Shown: piece after piece, positions 7,754 through 17,007 of the stretch | How positions within the stretch are numbered: the stretch's first letter is position 1 | How the letters are laid out: the number at the start of each line of letters is the position of its first letter | From: Pseudoduganella lutea | GTDB lineage: Bacteria; Pseudomonadota; Gammaproteobacteria; Burkholderiales; Burkholderiaceae_D | Assembly: GCF_004209755.1 (NCBI RefSeq) | Contig: NZ_CP035913.1 | Span: 3,968,001-4,032,000 of the forward strand | Reading direction: 5' to 3' | Length of the DNA stretch: 64,000 nt | Translations under genes and position numbers: made by a program | The notes under the pieces: generated by a model | What the model was told of the DNA's origin: nothing | What the model saw: only the letters and a program-made list of their open reading frames with translations | The model's database searches: none

Positions 7754-7819
7754 AGGGGACTGACCCCGGTTTTTGCTGGAGTTTCGACAGCGCCAGCAGA
7801 AAACCGGGGTCAGTCCCCT
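7754..7819. repeat. long hairpin with GGGGTCAGTCCCC-type arms
   Basis: AGGGGACTGACCCCGGTTTT (7754-7773) is the exact reverse complement of 7800-7819. The inner GCTGG/CCAGC extends the stem. A related GGGGACAGACCCC follows at 7860-7872. With the neighbouring palindromes it fills the gap 7541-7913 between the convergent yggT and PfkB genes; no gene is seen there. Confidence 0.8.
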
Positions 7820-7913
7820 TGGTTCAAGCGAACGGCAAAGAGCGAAGCTGACGACTGGCGGGGACAGACCCCTGATACGCTACTGCCAACCGCGACATCA
7901 AGCCATCAAATCC

Positions 7914-8849
7914 TTAAAACCGGTACCCGAACGCCTTCTCGAACCGGTCCGCGATCTCTTCCCGCGTGAACTGGTGGTTTTGCGCGCCCTTGTGGGCGAT
8001 CTTGATGGCGCCCAGCAGGCTGGCCAGCCGGCCGGTGGTTTCCCAGCCCAGGTCGTGCGTCAGGCCGTACAGCAGGCCGGCGCGGTAGGCGTCGCCGCAG
8101 CCGGTCGGGTCCAGCACGGCCGCTTCCACGGCCGGGATGTCGATCCGCTTGCCTTCGGTATAGATCTCGGAACCCTTTTCGCCGCGCGTGACGATCAGCG
8201 CCTGCACGCGGGCCGCGATGTCTTCCAGCGCCAGGCCGGTGCGATCCGTCAGCAGCTCGATTTCATAGTCGTTGCAGGTCACGTAGGTGGCTTGGTCGAT
8301 GAAATTGATCAGCTGCTCGGGCGTGAACATCGGCAGCTGCTGGCCCGGGTCGAACACGAACGGGATGCCCAGGCGCGCCAGGTCCTCGGCGTGCTTCAGC
8401 ATGCCCAGGTGACCGTCCGGCGAGATGATCGCGATGCGGGCGGGGCCGGCAGCTTCGATGTCGTTTTCGTGCGCGAACGACATGGCGCCCGGGTGGAAGG
8501 CGTTGATCTGGTTGTTGTCCGAGTCGGCCGTAACGAAGCACTGGGCGTTGTACGCATCCTTCTTGATGAGGATGTTCTGCGTGCTGATGCCCAGCGTCTG
8601 CAGCCGCTCCAGGTAGGCCGCGCAATCCTGGCCCATCACGCCGACGATGCGGGGATCGCCGCCGAGCAGTTTCAGGTTGTAGGCGATGTTGCCGGAGCAG
8701 CCGCCGAATTCGGTGCGCATCGTCGGCACCAGGAACGACACGTTCACCTTGTGCAGCTGGTCGGCCAGCAGCGTGTCGCCGAAGCGACCCTCGTATTGCA
8801 TGATGATGTCGATGGCGAGCGAGCCGCAGATCAGGGAAGTCTGGTTCAT
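7914..8849 (-). CDS. PfkB family carbohydrate/nucleoside kinase
   Basis: 311-residue ribokinase-fold kinase. The C-terminal PfkB signature DPTGCGDAYRAG contains the catalytic Asp and the anion-hole glycines, and an N-terminal GGCSGNIAYNLKLLGG is the other family motif. PfkB enzymes phosphorylate sugars or nucleosides with ATP; the N-terminal SLAIDIIMQYEG resembles adenosine-kinase-like members, but the substrate is not certain. ATG 8849 is the first start and the next gene upstream is 52 bases away on the same strand, so it may share the DUF3426 transcript. It is the last gene of the minus-strand block. Confidence 0.88.
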   Translation of the reverse strand: MNQTSLICGSLAIDIIMQYEGRFGDTLLADQLHKVNVSFLVPTMRTEFGGCSGNIAYNLKLLGGDPRIVGVMGQDCAAYLERLQTLGISTQNILIKKDAYNAQCFVTADSDNNQINAFHPGAMSFAHENDIEAAGPARIAIISPDGHLGMLKHAEDLARLGIPFVFDPGQQLPMFTPEQLINFIDQATYVTCNDYEIELLTDRTGLALEDIAARVQALIVTRGEKGSEIYTEGKRIDIPAVEAAVLDPTGCGDAYRAGLLYGLTHDLGWETTGRLASLLGAIKIAHKGAQNHQFTREEIADRFEKAFGYRF

Positions 8850-8901
8850 GGGAGTAGGGAGTCGAATCCGGGTAAAGATCGGGTAAAGATCGGGAAAAAT
8901 G

Positions 8902-10152
8902 TCAGGGATGGAAAATGGCGATGCGGTAGCCGGAGGCGCGCAGCCCGTCCAGCTTGAAATACAGTTTCACGGCCTGTTCGCTGCGCGGCCGGAAGCCCTG
9001 CGCCAGGGCGCCCTTGCCCAGGTAATCGCGCGGCGCGAACACGCGGCGCAGCACGGGCTTGTCGGCACCATTGTTCAGCACCAGCTCGATGTGCGGCCAT
9101 GCCTGCACGGAGCGTGACTGGTTGCGCAGCACGGTGATGAAACTGTACGTGTCCGGCGCCAGCGTTTGCAGCTCGCCTTCCTCGATCGCCAGCGCGTCGA
9201 TCCGGCGCGGCAGCTCGACCGTGCAGCCCAGCGGCGCGCACAGCGCCTGCAGCGCCGGTTTCATGGCCGGGTAGTCGGCGGCCAGCCCGTTGCGCAGCGT
9301 GAAGACAGTCTGGCCCAGCAGCACGAAGGCCAGGAGCGGGATGCCGGCGATCATCGCCAGGCGCGTGATGGAGCGCGTGCGTTCGCGGCGTTCGGCCTGG
9401 CGGACGAATTCCGGTTCATCGTCCAGCGCGGCGTGATCGTCGGTTGCGGCCGCGGCGGTACCGGTGCCGGCCGCCAGCAGCGCGCCTTCCGGCGCGGCCG
9501 TCAGCAGGTCGGCGGCGGCCGCATCGTCGGACGTGCGCTCCGCGGCCTCGTTCGCGGCGTGGTCGGACGTCTCCTTCGGTGCCGGAGCAGGCGTGACCGG
9601 CTCGGGGTCGTCGTCGAAGTGGTGCAGGTCATCCAGCGCAACGGCCACGATGTGCTCGGACGGCATGTCGAACGCGGGTTCGCGGCGGTGGGGATCGGCA
9701 GGCCGCGGTTCGGGAATCGGCTCTGATATCCGCTCCGATACTGGCTCGGGTATCGGTTCGGGAATCGGCTCGGGTTCAGGTTCGGGTATCGGCTCGTCAG
9801 CCTGCGCCGTATCGCCAGCGCGCGCGTCGGCGGTTTCAGCGATGCCGTTGGCAGGGGAGCGGTCAGGGGCCGGATCTTCGCGTTCGGACACCGGTTCCGG
9901 TACCTCGGGCGAAGGTGAGGGCAATGCGTCCCTGGCCTGTACCGCCACGTCATCCAGGTCCAGCTCGAGATCGAGCTTCGGCACAGCGGGCGGCGCGACC
10001 ACGATGGGCGCGGCCGGTTCCACCAGCGCGGCATTGCCGTTGAAGATTTCATTGCAGGCGCCGCAGCGCACAATGCCCCCACGCAGCTTCAACTGGTCCA
10101 GGGCGACCCTGAACACGGTATGGCAGTGGGGGCATTTCGTGGCGAGCGCCAT
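8902..10152 (-). CDS. zinc-ribbon DUF3426 membrane protein
   Basis: 416 residues. The N-terminus has an MJ0042-type zinc ribbon (CPHCHTVF about residues 8-15 and CGACNEIF about 31-38). A long acidic Pro/Glu-rich linker follows with many PIPEPE-type repeats (about 120-165), then one membrane helix near residue 290 (LAMIAGIPLLAFVLLGQTVF). The final 120 residues are the DUF3426 domain, expected in the periplasm. The gene lies directly after prmA, an arrangement common in betaproteobacteria. Function is unknown; the repeat linker may vary in length. Confidence 0.85.
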   Translation of the reverse strand: MALATKCPHCHTVFRVALDQLKLRGGIVRCGACNEIFNGNAALVEPAAPIVVAPPAVPKLDLELDLDDVAVQARDALPSPSPEVPEPVSEREDPAPDRSPANGIAETADARAGDTAQADEPIPEPEPEPIPEPIPEPVSERISEPIPEPRPADPHRREPAFDMPSEHIVAVALDDLHHFDDDPEPVTPAPAPKETSDHAANEAAERTSDDAAAADLLTAAPEGALLAAGTGTAAAATDDHAALDDEPEFVRQAERRERTRSITRLAMIAGIPLLAFVLLGQTVFTLRNGLAADYPAMKPALQALCAPLGCTVELPRRIDALAIEEGELQTLAPDTYSFITVLRNQSRSVQAWPHIELVLNNGADKPVLRRVFAPRDYLGKGALAQGFRPRSEQAVKLYFKLDGLRASGYRIAIFHP

Positions 10153-10161
10153 GCGGTGCGG

Positions 10162-11103
10162 TTAGCCTTGGCGTGGAGCGGGAGCGCTATCGCTGCCCTT
10201 GCGGCCGTAAAGGGCCACCCAACCTTCGTGTTCGGCCCACACGGACAGCTGGATGAATGGCGCATACGCGGCCGCCACTTCATCGGCCTGGCGCGCCAGC
10301 ACGCCGGACAGCACCAGCGCGCCGCCGTCGGCCACGCGGCCCGACAGCATCGGCGCCATCAGCTTCAACGGCGATGACAGGATGTTGGCGACGACGATAT
10401 CGAACTGCGCACCGGCATGGGCCGATTGCGCGAAGTCGTCCGGCACGAAGTATTCGATGTCTTCGACCTTGTTGCGCACGGCATTGTCGCGTGCCGACTC
10501 GATCGCCTGCGGGTCGATGTCCACGCCGGCCACGGGGGCGGCGCCCAGCTTGCGCGCCACTATCGCCAGGATGCCGGAGCCGCAACCGTAGTCGAGCACC
10601 GTCTTGCCCGGTGCCGGGTGGGCTTCCAGCCATTCCATGCACAGGCGGGTGGTCGGGTGGCTGCCGGTGCCGAAGGCCAGGCCCGGGTCGAGTTCCAGGA
10701 TCAGCGCGGATGGATCCGGCGCTTCGTGCCAGCTCGGCACGACCCAGATGTTCTTGCCGATATGGATCGGCTCGAACTGCGACTGCGTGAGGCGCACCCA
10801 GTCTTCATCGGCCACGCTGCGGGTGGTGTAGGCCGGCAGGGACTTCAGCCCCACCGCCTGGGCCGCGGCGGCCACGATGAACGAATGATCGGCATCGACG
10901 TCGGCCAGGGCGACGACGCGGCTGTGTTCCCACGCCGCTTCCTTCGGTTCCATGCCCGGCTCGCCGAACAGCGGCTGTTCCGCTTCCGTGCCTTCGTCCG
11001 CATCCTCGACGGACACGGACAGCGCGCCCGCTTCCATCAGGGCATCGGACAGCGCCTCCGCGTGCTCGCGGGCGACTTCGATGACGATTTCGTTCCAGCT
11101 CAT
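10162..11103 (-). CDS. prmA: ribosomal protein L11 methyltransferase
   Basis: 313-residue SAM-dependent enzyme that trimethylates ribosomal protein L11. The methyltransferase motif I is [18 protein letters not shown] (about residues 175-192), followed by [15 protein letters not shown] and the catalytic-loop motif VANILSSPL. The upstream [19 protein letters not shown] is the PrmA-specific substrate-binding segment. ATG 11103 overlaps the accC stop by four bases (ATGA), so it is translated with the biotin carboxylase operon. The open frame upstream to 11451 is inside accC and is not part of the protein. Confidence 0.95.
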   Translation of the reverse strand: MSWNEIVIEVAREHAEALSDALMEAGALSVSVEDADEGTEAEQPLFGEPGMEPKEAAWEHSRVVALADVDADHSFIVAAAAQAVGLKSLPAYTTRSVADEDWVRLTQSQFEPIHIGKNIWVVPSWHEAPDPSALILELDPGLAFGTGSHPTTRLCMEWLEAHPAPGKTVLDYGCGSGILAIVARKLGAAPVAGVDIDPQAIESARDNAVRNKVEDIEYFVPDDFAQSAHAGAQFDIVVANILSSPLKLMAPMLSGRVADGGALVLSGVLARQADEVAAAYAPFIQLSVWAEHEGWVALYGRKGSDSAPAPRQG

Positions 11104-12458
11104 GAACCTGCCTTGGGCATTGCCGCCAGTTTCTGTTCCAGGTAGTGGATGTTCGTGCCGCCCTCGATGAAGCGGGCATCCACCATCAGCTCGCGGTGCA
11201 GCGGGATGTTGGTGAGGATGCCCTCGACCACCATTTCCGACAGCGCGATCTGCATGCGGCGGATCGCCTGCTCGCGCGTGGCGCCATAGGTGATGACCTT
11301 GCCGATCATCGAATCGTAGTGCGGCGGTACATAGTAACCCGCATACGAATGGGAGTCGACGCGCACGCCAGGGCCGCCCGGCACGTGCCACGACGTGATG
11401 CGGCCCGGCGAAGGCGTGAACTTGAACGGGTCCTCGGCGTTGATGCGGCATTCGACCGCATGGCCGGACAGCATCACGTCGCGCTGGCGGAAGCGCAGGC
11501 GCTCGCCGGAGGCGATGCGAATCTGTTCCTGCACGATGTCGATGCCGGTGATCATTTCGGTGACCGGGTGCTCGACCTGCACGCGGGTATTCATTTCGAT
11601 GAAGTAGAACTCGCCGTTTTCATACAGGAATTCAAACGTGCCGGCGCCGCGGTAGCCGATCTTGCGGCACGCCTCGGCACAGCGGTCGCCGATCTTTTCG
11701 ATCAGCTTGCGCGGAATGCCCGGTGCCGGCGCTTCCTCGATCACCTTCTGGTGGCGGCGCTGCATCGAGCAGTCGCGCTCGCCCAGCCACACGGCGTTCT
11801 TGTGCTCGTCGGCCAGGATCTGGATTTCCACGTGGCGCGGATTTTCCAGGTACTTCTCCATATAGACTTCCGGATTGCCGAACGCCACGCCCGCTTCGCT
11901 CTTCGTCATCGTGACGGCATTGAGCAGCGCCGCTTCGGTATGCACCACGCGCATGCCGCGTCCGCCACCGCCGCCGGCGGCCTTGATGATGACCGGATAG
12001 CCGACCTTGCGGGCAATTTGCACGATCGCCTTCGGATCATCCGGCAAGGCGCCGTCCGAACCGGGCACGCACGGCACGCCGGCCTTGATCATCGCCTGCT
12101 TGGCCGACACCTTGTCGCCCATCAGGCGGATCGAGTCGGAACGGGGGCCGATGAAGACAAAGCCGGATTTTTCCACGCGTTCGGCGAAGTCGGCGTTCTC
12201 GGACAGGAAGCCATAGCCCGGGTGGATCGCCTCGGCATCGGTCACTTCGGCCGCGCTGATGATGGCCGGCATGTTCAGGTAGGACAGGCTCGACGACGCC
12301 GGGCCGATGCAGACGGATTCATCGGCCAGTTTGACGTATTTCGCGTCCTTGTCCGCTTCGGAGTGCACGACGACCGTCTTGATGCCCATCTCGCGGCATG
12401 CGCGCTGGATACGCAGCGCAATTTCACCACGGTTGGCAATGAGGATTTTTTCAAACAT
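11100..12458 (-). CDS. accC: acetyl-CoA carboxylase, biotin carboxylase subunit
   Basis: 452-residue ATP-grasp enzyme that carboxylates the biotin on AccB, the first half-reaction of malonyl-CoA formation for fatty acid synthesis. It starts [17 protein letters not shown], as in E. coli AccC; the in-frame start at 12482 adds eight residues and is less likely. The glycine-rich ATP loop [11 protein letters not shown] and the active-site stretch [16 protein letters not shown] are intact. It lies 133 bases after accB, with a hairpin (12477-12501) in the gap, and overlaps prmA. Confidence 0.97.
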   Translation of the reverse strand: MFEKILIANRGEIALRIQRACREMGIKTVVVHSEADKDAKYVKLADESVCIGPASSSLSYLNMPAIISAAEVTDAEAIHPGYGFLSENADFAERVEKSGFVFIGPRSDSIRLMGDKVSAKQAMIKAGVPCVPGSDGALPDDPKAIVQIARKVGYPVIIKAAGGGGGRGMRVVHTEAALLNAVTMTKSEAGVAFGNPEVYMEKYLENPRHVEIQILADEHKNAVWLGERDCSMQRRHQKVIEEAPAPGIPRKLIEKIGDRCAEACRKIGYRGAGTFEFLYENGEFYFIEMNTRVQVEHPVTEMITGIDIVQEQIRIASGERLRFRQRDVMLSGHAVECRINAEDPFKFTPSPGRITSWHVPGGPGVRVDSHSYAGYYVPPHYDSMIGKVITYGATREQAIRRMQIALSEMVVEGILTNIPLHRELMVDARFIEGGTNIHYLEQKLAAMPKAGS

Positions 12459-12476
12459 GGCTAGTTCTATGTTTGC

Positions 12477-12501
12477 GAACACCCGGACTTGCCGGGTGTT
12501 C
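12477..12501 (-). promoter_or_regulatory. hairpin in the accB-accC gap
   Basis: GAACACCCGG (12477-12486) pairs exactly with CCGGGTGTTC (12492-12501) around a five-base loop, just before the accC start. There is no T-run after it on the coding strand, so it is unlikely to be a strong terminator; it may be a processing or partial attenuation site that sets AccB:AccC ratio. Confidence 0.5.
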
Positions 12502-12591
12502 TTGTAGAAGAGGGGAGCTTAGTGGCGGCGGCGCCGCCGCACCGGCAGAGATTCGGTGAATATCGGCCGATGAAGGTTCAGCCAATGATGA

Positions 12592-13056
12592 TCAGCCGAT
12601 GATGAACAGCGGCTGGCCGAATTCGACCGGCTGGCCATTCTCGACCAGGACCTGGGTAATCGTGCCAGACTTGTCGGAATCGATTTCGTTCAGCAGCTTC
12701 ATCGCTTCGATGATGCACAGCGTGTCGCCTTCCTTCACGGTCGCGCCCACTTCGACGAATGGCGCGCTGCCCGGCGAGGACGAACGGTAGAACGTGCCGA
12801 CCATCGGCGACTTGACGACGTGGCCGGTCGGTTCGGCAGCGGCAGCCGGCACGGCAGGTGCGGCGGCGGCCGGCGCTGGCGCGGCGGGTGCGAACTGGGT
12901 CGGAGCGCCAGCTTGCGGCATCATCACGACCTGGTTTTGCGGCATGGCGGAGGACTTGACGATGCGTACCTTGCTCTCGCCTTCAGTCACTTCGAGTTCT
13001 GCAATATCCGATTCGGCAACCAAGTCAATCAATGTCTTGAGCTTGCGTAGATCCAT
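12592..13056 (-). CDS. accB: acetyl-CoA carboxylase, biotin carboxyl carrier protein
   Basis: 154 residues. The N-terminal helix [13 protein letters not shown] is followed by an Ala/Pro-rich flexible linker (about 55-80), then the biotinyl domain with the biotin-accepting lysine in [11 protein letters not shown]. It carries carboxyl groups from AccC to the carboxyltransferase. GGGAGT just before ATG 13056 is the ribosome binding site. aroQ lies 102 bases upstream on the same strand, the usual aroQ-accB-accC order. Confidence 0.96.
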   Translation of the reverse strand: MDLRKLKTLIDLVAESDIAELEVTEGESKVRIVKSSAMPQNQVVMMPQAGAPTQFAPAAPAPAAAAPAVPAAAAEPTGHVVKSPMVGTFYRSSSPGSAPFVEVGATVKEGDTLCIIEAMKLLNEIDSDKSGTITQVLVENGQPVEFGQPLFIIG

Positions 13057-13158
13057 CTGAGACTCCCGTCTAATCTTGTTTTGTGAATGTTGGCGCGGCT
13101 GCCAATCGAGCTGTCAATATTAAGCGATAACGCGGTAAATAGCGCGAGATCGCGTAGA

Positions 13159-13596
13159 TTAACTGCTTTTTAATGCAAAGTCGATGGCAAAGCGGTATCC
13201 CTCGGTGCCGAGGCCGCAAATCGTTCCTTTGGCAATCGCGCTAAGAAATGAGTGGTGGCGAAAGCTTTCGCGCTGATAAATATTCGATATATGGACTTCG
13301 ACGAACGGTATCGCCACGCCGGCCAGCGCATCGCGCAGCGCCACGCTCGTGTGGGTATAGCCGCCGGGATTGATGACGATGAAGTCCACCCCTTCGTCGC
13401 GCGCGGCATGGATGCGATCGATCAGCGCGCCTTCATGATTACTCTGGAAGGCCGCCAGTTGCGCTCCGGCCGCCGCGGCCTGGTCCCGCGCCGCCTGTTC
13501 CACCTGTGCCAGTGTCGTCGCCCCATAGATACCGGGCTCGCGGGTGCCCAACAGGTTCAGATTGGGGCCGTTCATCAGCAGCAGGTGTTTTGCCAT
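13159..13596 (-). CDS. aroQ: type II 3-dehydroquinate dehydratase
   Basis: 145-residue enzyme of the shikimate pathway, forming 3-dehydroshikimate from 3-dehydroquinate as a dodecamer. The family N-terminus is clear: [21 protein letters not shown], with the catalytic Tyr after [17 protein letters not shown] and [16 protein letters not shown] are the substrate-binding blocks, and [19 protein letters not shown] carries the catalytic His. It heads the aroQ-accB-accC-prmA run. Confidence 0.96.
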   Translation of the reverse strand: MAKHLLLMNGPNLNLLGTREPGIYGATTLAQVEQAARDQAAAAGAQLAAFQSNHEGALIDRIHAARDEGVDFIVINPGGYTHTSVALRDALAGVAIPFVEVHISNIYQRESFRHHSFLSAIAKGTICGLGTEGYRFAIDFALKSS

Positions 13597-13648
13597 GTCG
13601 TGACCTTAGTCCAGCGAAAGTTCCGCATTTTGCCGCCTGACGCGACTA

Positions 13649-13675
13649 TTTGGCAAGAAAAAAGAACTTGCCAAA
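13649..13675. repeat. perfect 9-bp-arm hairpin upstream of aroQ
   Basis: TTTGGCAAG (13649-13657) and CTTGCCAAA (13667-13675) flank an A-rich 9-base loop, between the TlpA-like gene and aroQ. It lacks a trailing T-run on the minus strand. It may be an operator or the 5' leader of aroQ. Confidence 0.5.
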
Positions 13676-13734
13676 CAGTAAACTGAGTCGTTACCCGGGT
13701 GGGGGTGGGCAAGGCGTGCCATGCGCTGGCGTGC

Positions 13735-14295
13735 TCAGAGCGCGGCCAGGTCCTGGTGCAGCTGGTCGAACTTCAGCAAGCCCAGGTAGGTCTTCTTGAC
13801 TTGCCCATCGGCGCCGATCAGCACCGTAAACGGCAGGCCGCCCTGGGTATTGCCGAACTGGCGCGACAGTTCGGTGCCGGCCACGCCATCCACGTAGAGC
13901 GGATAGCCGATCTGGAATTTCTTCGTGAATTCGGCGATGTTCGAGGGCGAGTCGATGCCGATGCCGATCACTTGCAAGTCCTTGTACTTGCCGCTGGCCT
14001 GCAGCGCGGACAGTTCCGGCATTTCCTTCACACACGGCGCGCACCACGTGGCCCAGAAGTTCACGAGCAGCGGCTTGCCTTTCCATTGCGCCAGCGCTTG
14101 CCGGGTGCCCCCCGCGTCGGCCATCGTGCGGGCCAGCAGGTCGTTGACGACGGCACTGCCGGCGGCGGCTTGTTCGGGCGGGATGGTGGTGGTGATCGGT
14201 GGAGCGGGTTCTTTCCTGTTGATGCCGACCCAGGCGCCAACGGCGCCGAAGAGGAGGGCGATGGCGCCGCAGGCCAGCAGATGGGATGTCTTCAT
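13735..14295 (-). CDS. TlpA-like membrane-anchored thioredoxin-fold protein
   Basis: 186 residues. One N-terminal membrane anchor (LLACGAIALLFGAVGAWVGI) places the thioredoxin domain in the periplasm. The active site is WATWCAPCVKEMPEL, a CAPC redox pair of the TlpA/ResA type, and later GLPFTVLIGADG contains the cis-Pro region. Likely role is reduction or delivery of thiols, for example in cytochrome c maturation, though no ccm gene is near. ATG 14295 overlaps the stop of the upstream gene by four bases; the open frame above it is low-complexity Arg-rich sequence and not coding. Confidence 0.9.
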   Translation of the reverse strand: MKTSHLLACGAIALLFGAVGAWVGINRKEPAPPITTTIPPEQAAAGSAVVNDLLARTMADAGGTRQALAQWKGKPLLVNFWATWCAPCVKEMPELSALQASGKYKDLQVIGIGIDSPSNIAEFTKKFQIGYPLYVDGVAGTELSRQFGNTQGGLPFTVLIGADGQVKKTYLGLLKFDQLHQDLAAL

Positions 14296-14945
14296 TCGTT
14301 TCCGTGTTCGGTATGTTCGGTATGTTCGGTGGCGATCAGGGCGCGCAGTTCGGCGATGTCGGCGCGCACGGGGCGCTCGCCCGCCTTCTGTTTCTTTGCC
14401 CCGCGCAGGTCGTGCTGCTCGTAGAGTTCCACGTGCACGCCTTCGCCGTGCCACAGGAAGCTGACGGTCTCGACCGGATCGTGGCGCGGCCCCCTGAAAT
14501 GCTCGCTTTCCGAGATCTCTATATTGACGTTCTTATTCAGCAGGAAGATCTGCACCTCTTTCGCGCTGTCGGCGAACAGTTGCAGGCGGATGTCGTCATG
14601 CTCGCCCGCGCTGCCGTTCAGCACGGCGCCGGTGAGGAACGGGTGATATTCTTCCAGCCGCTCCATCACTTCCAGCGCGATCGTGCGCAGCTTGTGCAGC
14701 CGCGCCGGCTGCGTGCCGGCACTGAACACCGCGTGATACTGGCGCACTTCTTCCTCGATCTGCGCGTTGTCCGGCAGTGCGTCGCGCAGGGCGTTGGCCT
14801 GTGCCTCGCCGAGGATGCGACGGGCCGCCTTGCGCTTGGCGGTGCCGTAATCGGCGCCGTCCTGCGCAACCATCCGGGCCGCCGCGGCGGCGATTTCGGC
14901 GCGCAACTGCGCTACCTGGTCGTTGGCATCATGGTTCGACATCAT
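14292..14945 (-). CDS. conserved protein of unknown function, possible divergent nucleotidyltransferase fold
   Basis: 217-residue soluble protein starting at ATG 14945 (or 14942, MMSNHD). An Ala-rich helical N-terminus (about 10-60) is followed by a mixed domain with TGAVLNGSAGEHDDIRLQLF, which recalls the G-S and D-x-D core of nucleotidyltransferases but is not a clean match. The C-terminus ends in a TEHTEHTEH tail encoded by a 9-bp tandem repeat. The stop overlaps the TlpA-like gene (ATGA), so the two are co-translated. Divergent from mpl. Confidence 0.7.
   Translation of the reverse strand: MMSNHDANDQVAQLRAEIAAAAARMVAQDGADYGTAKRKAARRILGEAQANALRDALPDNAQIEEEVRQYHAVFSAGTQPARLHKLRTIALEVMERLEEYHPFLTGAVLNGSAGEHDDIRLQLFADSAKEVQIFLLNKNVNIEISESEHFRGPRHDPVETVSFLWHGEGVHVELYEQHDLRGAKKQKAGERPVRADIAELRALIATEHTEHTEHGNE
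14305..14331. repeat. 9-bp tandem repeat, three copies
   Basis: TGTTCGGTA, TGTTCGGTA, TGTTCGGTG in a row at the 3' end of the unknown gene, giving a Thr-Glu-His repeat in the protein. A change in copy number would keep the frame. Confidence 0.8.
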
Positions 14946-15034
14946 GGCCGGAATGATACTCTGAACCGGCCGAAGCCAGCGCGTCGGGTAAAATCGCGCC
15001 TTCGACCACGGAGCACGACGGAGCACAATCGACC

Positions 15035-16414
15035 ATGCACATTCACATCCTCGGCATTTGCGGCACCTTCATGGGCGGCCTCGCGGTGCTCGCCAAGGAA
15101 GCCGGCCACAAGGTGACCGGCTGCGACGCCAATGTCTACCCGCCGATGAGCACCCAGCTGGAAGCCCAGGGCATCGAGCTGATCCAGGGCTTCGACGCGG
15201 AACAGGTCAAACTGAACCCGGACCTGTACGTGATCGGCAACGTCGTCTCCCGGGGCAACCCGCTGGTCGAGGAAATCCTGAACCGCAGCCTGCCTTATGT
15301 ATCCGGCCCCCAGTGGATCGGCGAACACATCCTGCGTAACAAATGGGTGCTGGCGGTGGCCGGCACGCATGGCAAGACCACGACGTCGTCGATGCTGGCA
15401 TGGATCCTCGAAGACGCCGGCTATGCGCCGGGCTTCCTGATCGGCGGCGTGCCGATGAACTTCGGCATCTCGGCAAGGTTGTCCGCGCCCGGCAAGGAAT
15501 CCGATTTCTTCGTGATCGAAGCCGACGAATACGATACGGCGTTCTTCGACAAGCGCAGCAAGTTCGTGCACTACCATGCCAAGACGGCGATCCTGAACAA
15601 CCTGGAATACGACCACGCCGACATTTTCCCGGACATCGGCGCGATCGAAACCCAGTTCCACCACCTGGTGCGCACGGTGCCCGGCATCGGCCGCGTGATC
15701 GTCAACGGCGACGAAGAGTCCTTGCAGCGCGTGATCCGCCGCGGCTGCTGGAGCGAGAAGGAAAGCTTCGGCAACGACGGCAACGCCAACTGGACGCTGA
15801 AGGAACACCCGGACGGCAGCTTCGACGTGCTCTTCAACGGCAAGTTCGAAGCGCTGATCAACTGGAAGCTCACCGGCCGCCACAACCGCTACAACGCGCT
15901 GGCCGCGATCGCCGCCGCGCGCAACGTGGGCGTGCCGATCGCCCAGGCCGCGAAGTCGCTGGAAGCGTTCGAGAGCGTGAAGCGGCGCATGGAAGTGCGC
16001 GGCGTGGTCAACGGCGTGACGGTTTATGACGATTTCGCGCATCACCCGACTGCGATCGCCACCACGGTGGGCGGCCTGCGCCAGAAGCTGGGCGCCGACA
16101 CGCGCATCCTTGCCGTGCTGGAACCGCGTTCCAATACGATGAAGCTGGGCGCGATGAAGGATGCGCTGCCCGCCAGCCTGAAGGATGCCGATTCCGTGTT
16201 CGGCTTCGGCAGCGAGAAGGCGCTGGGCTGGAGCCTGGGGTCCACGCTGGCGCCGATGGGGTCGAAAGCTTCGGCGTATGAAGACATCGACCTGATGGTG
16301 AAGGCCATCGTCGGCCAGGCGCGGCCGGGTGACCATGTCGTCGTCATGAGCAATGGCGGCTTTGGCGGCGTGCACGGCAAGCTGCTCGACGCCTTGCAGG
16401 CACTGAAGGTCTGA
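15035..16414 (+). CDS. mpl: UDP-N-acetylmuramate:L-alanyl-gamma-D-glutamyl-meso-diaminopimelate ligase
   Basis: 459-residue Mur ligase that attaches recovered tripeptide to UDP-MurNAc during cell-wall recycling. The N-terminus HILGICGTFMGGLAVLAKE is characteristic of Mpl (GTFMGG rather than the MurC pattern). The ATP loop is AGTHGKTTTSSMLAWIL, and DDFAHHPTAI and LEPRSNTMK mark the C-terminal domain. It starts the plus-strand block and is followed three bases later by the YqiA-type hydrolase. Confidence 0.95.
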   Translation: MHIHILGICGTFMGGLAVLAKEAGHKVTGCDANVYPPMSTQLEAQGIELIQGFDAEQVKLNPDLYVIGNVVSRGNPLVEEILNRSLPYVSGPQWIGEHILRNKWVLAVAGTHGKTTTSSMLAWILEDAGYAPGFLIGGVPMNFGISARLSAPGKESDFFVIEADEYDTAFFDKRSKFVHYHAKTAILNNLEYDHADIFPDIGAIETQFHHLVRTVPGIGRVIVNGDEESLQRVIRRGCWSEKESFGNDGNANWTLKEHPDGSFDVLFNGKFEALINWKLTGRHNRYNALAAIAAARNVGVPIAQAAKSLEAFESVKRRMEVRGVVNGVTVYDDFAHHPTAIATTVGGLRQKLGADTRILAVLEPRSNTMKLGAMKDALPASLKDADSVFGFGSEKALGWSLGSTLAPMGSKASAYEDIDLMVKAIVGQARPGDHVVVMSNGGFGGVHGKLLDALQALKV

Positions 16415-16416
16415 GC

Positions 16417-17007
16417 ATGATTCCCGCAGTTAAGATCCTGTATCTGCACGGCTTCCGCTCGTCGCCGCTGTCGATGAAGGGCCGGCTGCTGGGCGAGCGG
16501 ATGGCGCAGCTGGGCCGCACGGCCGACTATGTGGCGCCGCAGTTGCCACCGTCGCCGCAGCTGGCGATGGAACAGGCGATGGCGCTCGTACAAGGCGTGC
16601 CGGCCAGCGAGCTGGCGATCATCGGCTCGTCGCTGGGCGGTTACTATGCCACGTGGATGGCCGAGCAGCTGGGCTGCCGCGCCGCGCTGCTGAACCCCGC
16701 CGTCACGCCGCTGACCAGCCTGGAACGCTACGTGGGCATGACGACCATGTTCCACAGCGGCGAGCCGTTCGAGTTCAAGCGCGAGTACATCGCCGAGCTG
16801 GGCGAGCTCGCGGTACCGGCGATCACGCGGCCGGAACGCTATTACCTGATGGCCGCGACCGGCGACGAGGTACTGGACTGGCGCGACATGGTGGCCCATT
16901 ATCCCGGCGCGCGGCACCACGTGATCGACGGTTCCGACCATGGCATCGCCGAATTCGCGCACTACGTCGATGAAGTGCTGGCCTTCTGCGGAATCGGGGC
17001 CGGATGA
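16417..17007 (+). CDS. YqiA/YcfP family alpha/beta hydrolase
   Basis: 196-residue esterase-type hydrolase. The N-terminal LYLHGFRSSPLSMKG and the nucleophile elbow IIGSSLGGYYATWMAE (Ser in GSSLGG) are the family hallmarks. The late IDGSDHGIAEF supplies the catalytic His. Natural substrate unknown; E. coli YqiA hydrolyses short acyl esters. ATG 16417 is two bases after the mpl stop and the stop overlaps ubiC by four bases. Confidence 0.9.
   Translation: MIPAVKILYLHGFRSSPLSMKGRLLGERMAQLGRTADYVAPQLPPSPQLAMEQAMALVQGVPASELAIIGSSLGGYYATWMAEQLGCRAALLNPAVTPLTSLERYVGMTTMFHSGEPFEFKREYIAELGELAVPAITRPERYYLMAATGDEVLDWRDMVAHYPGARHHVIDGSDHGIAEFAHYVDEVLAFCGIGAG

Noticed and set aside
7645..7872. Insertion-sequence remnant
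   Set aside because: There are palindromes but no transposase fragment and no flanking direct repeat that I could see.
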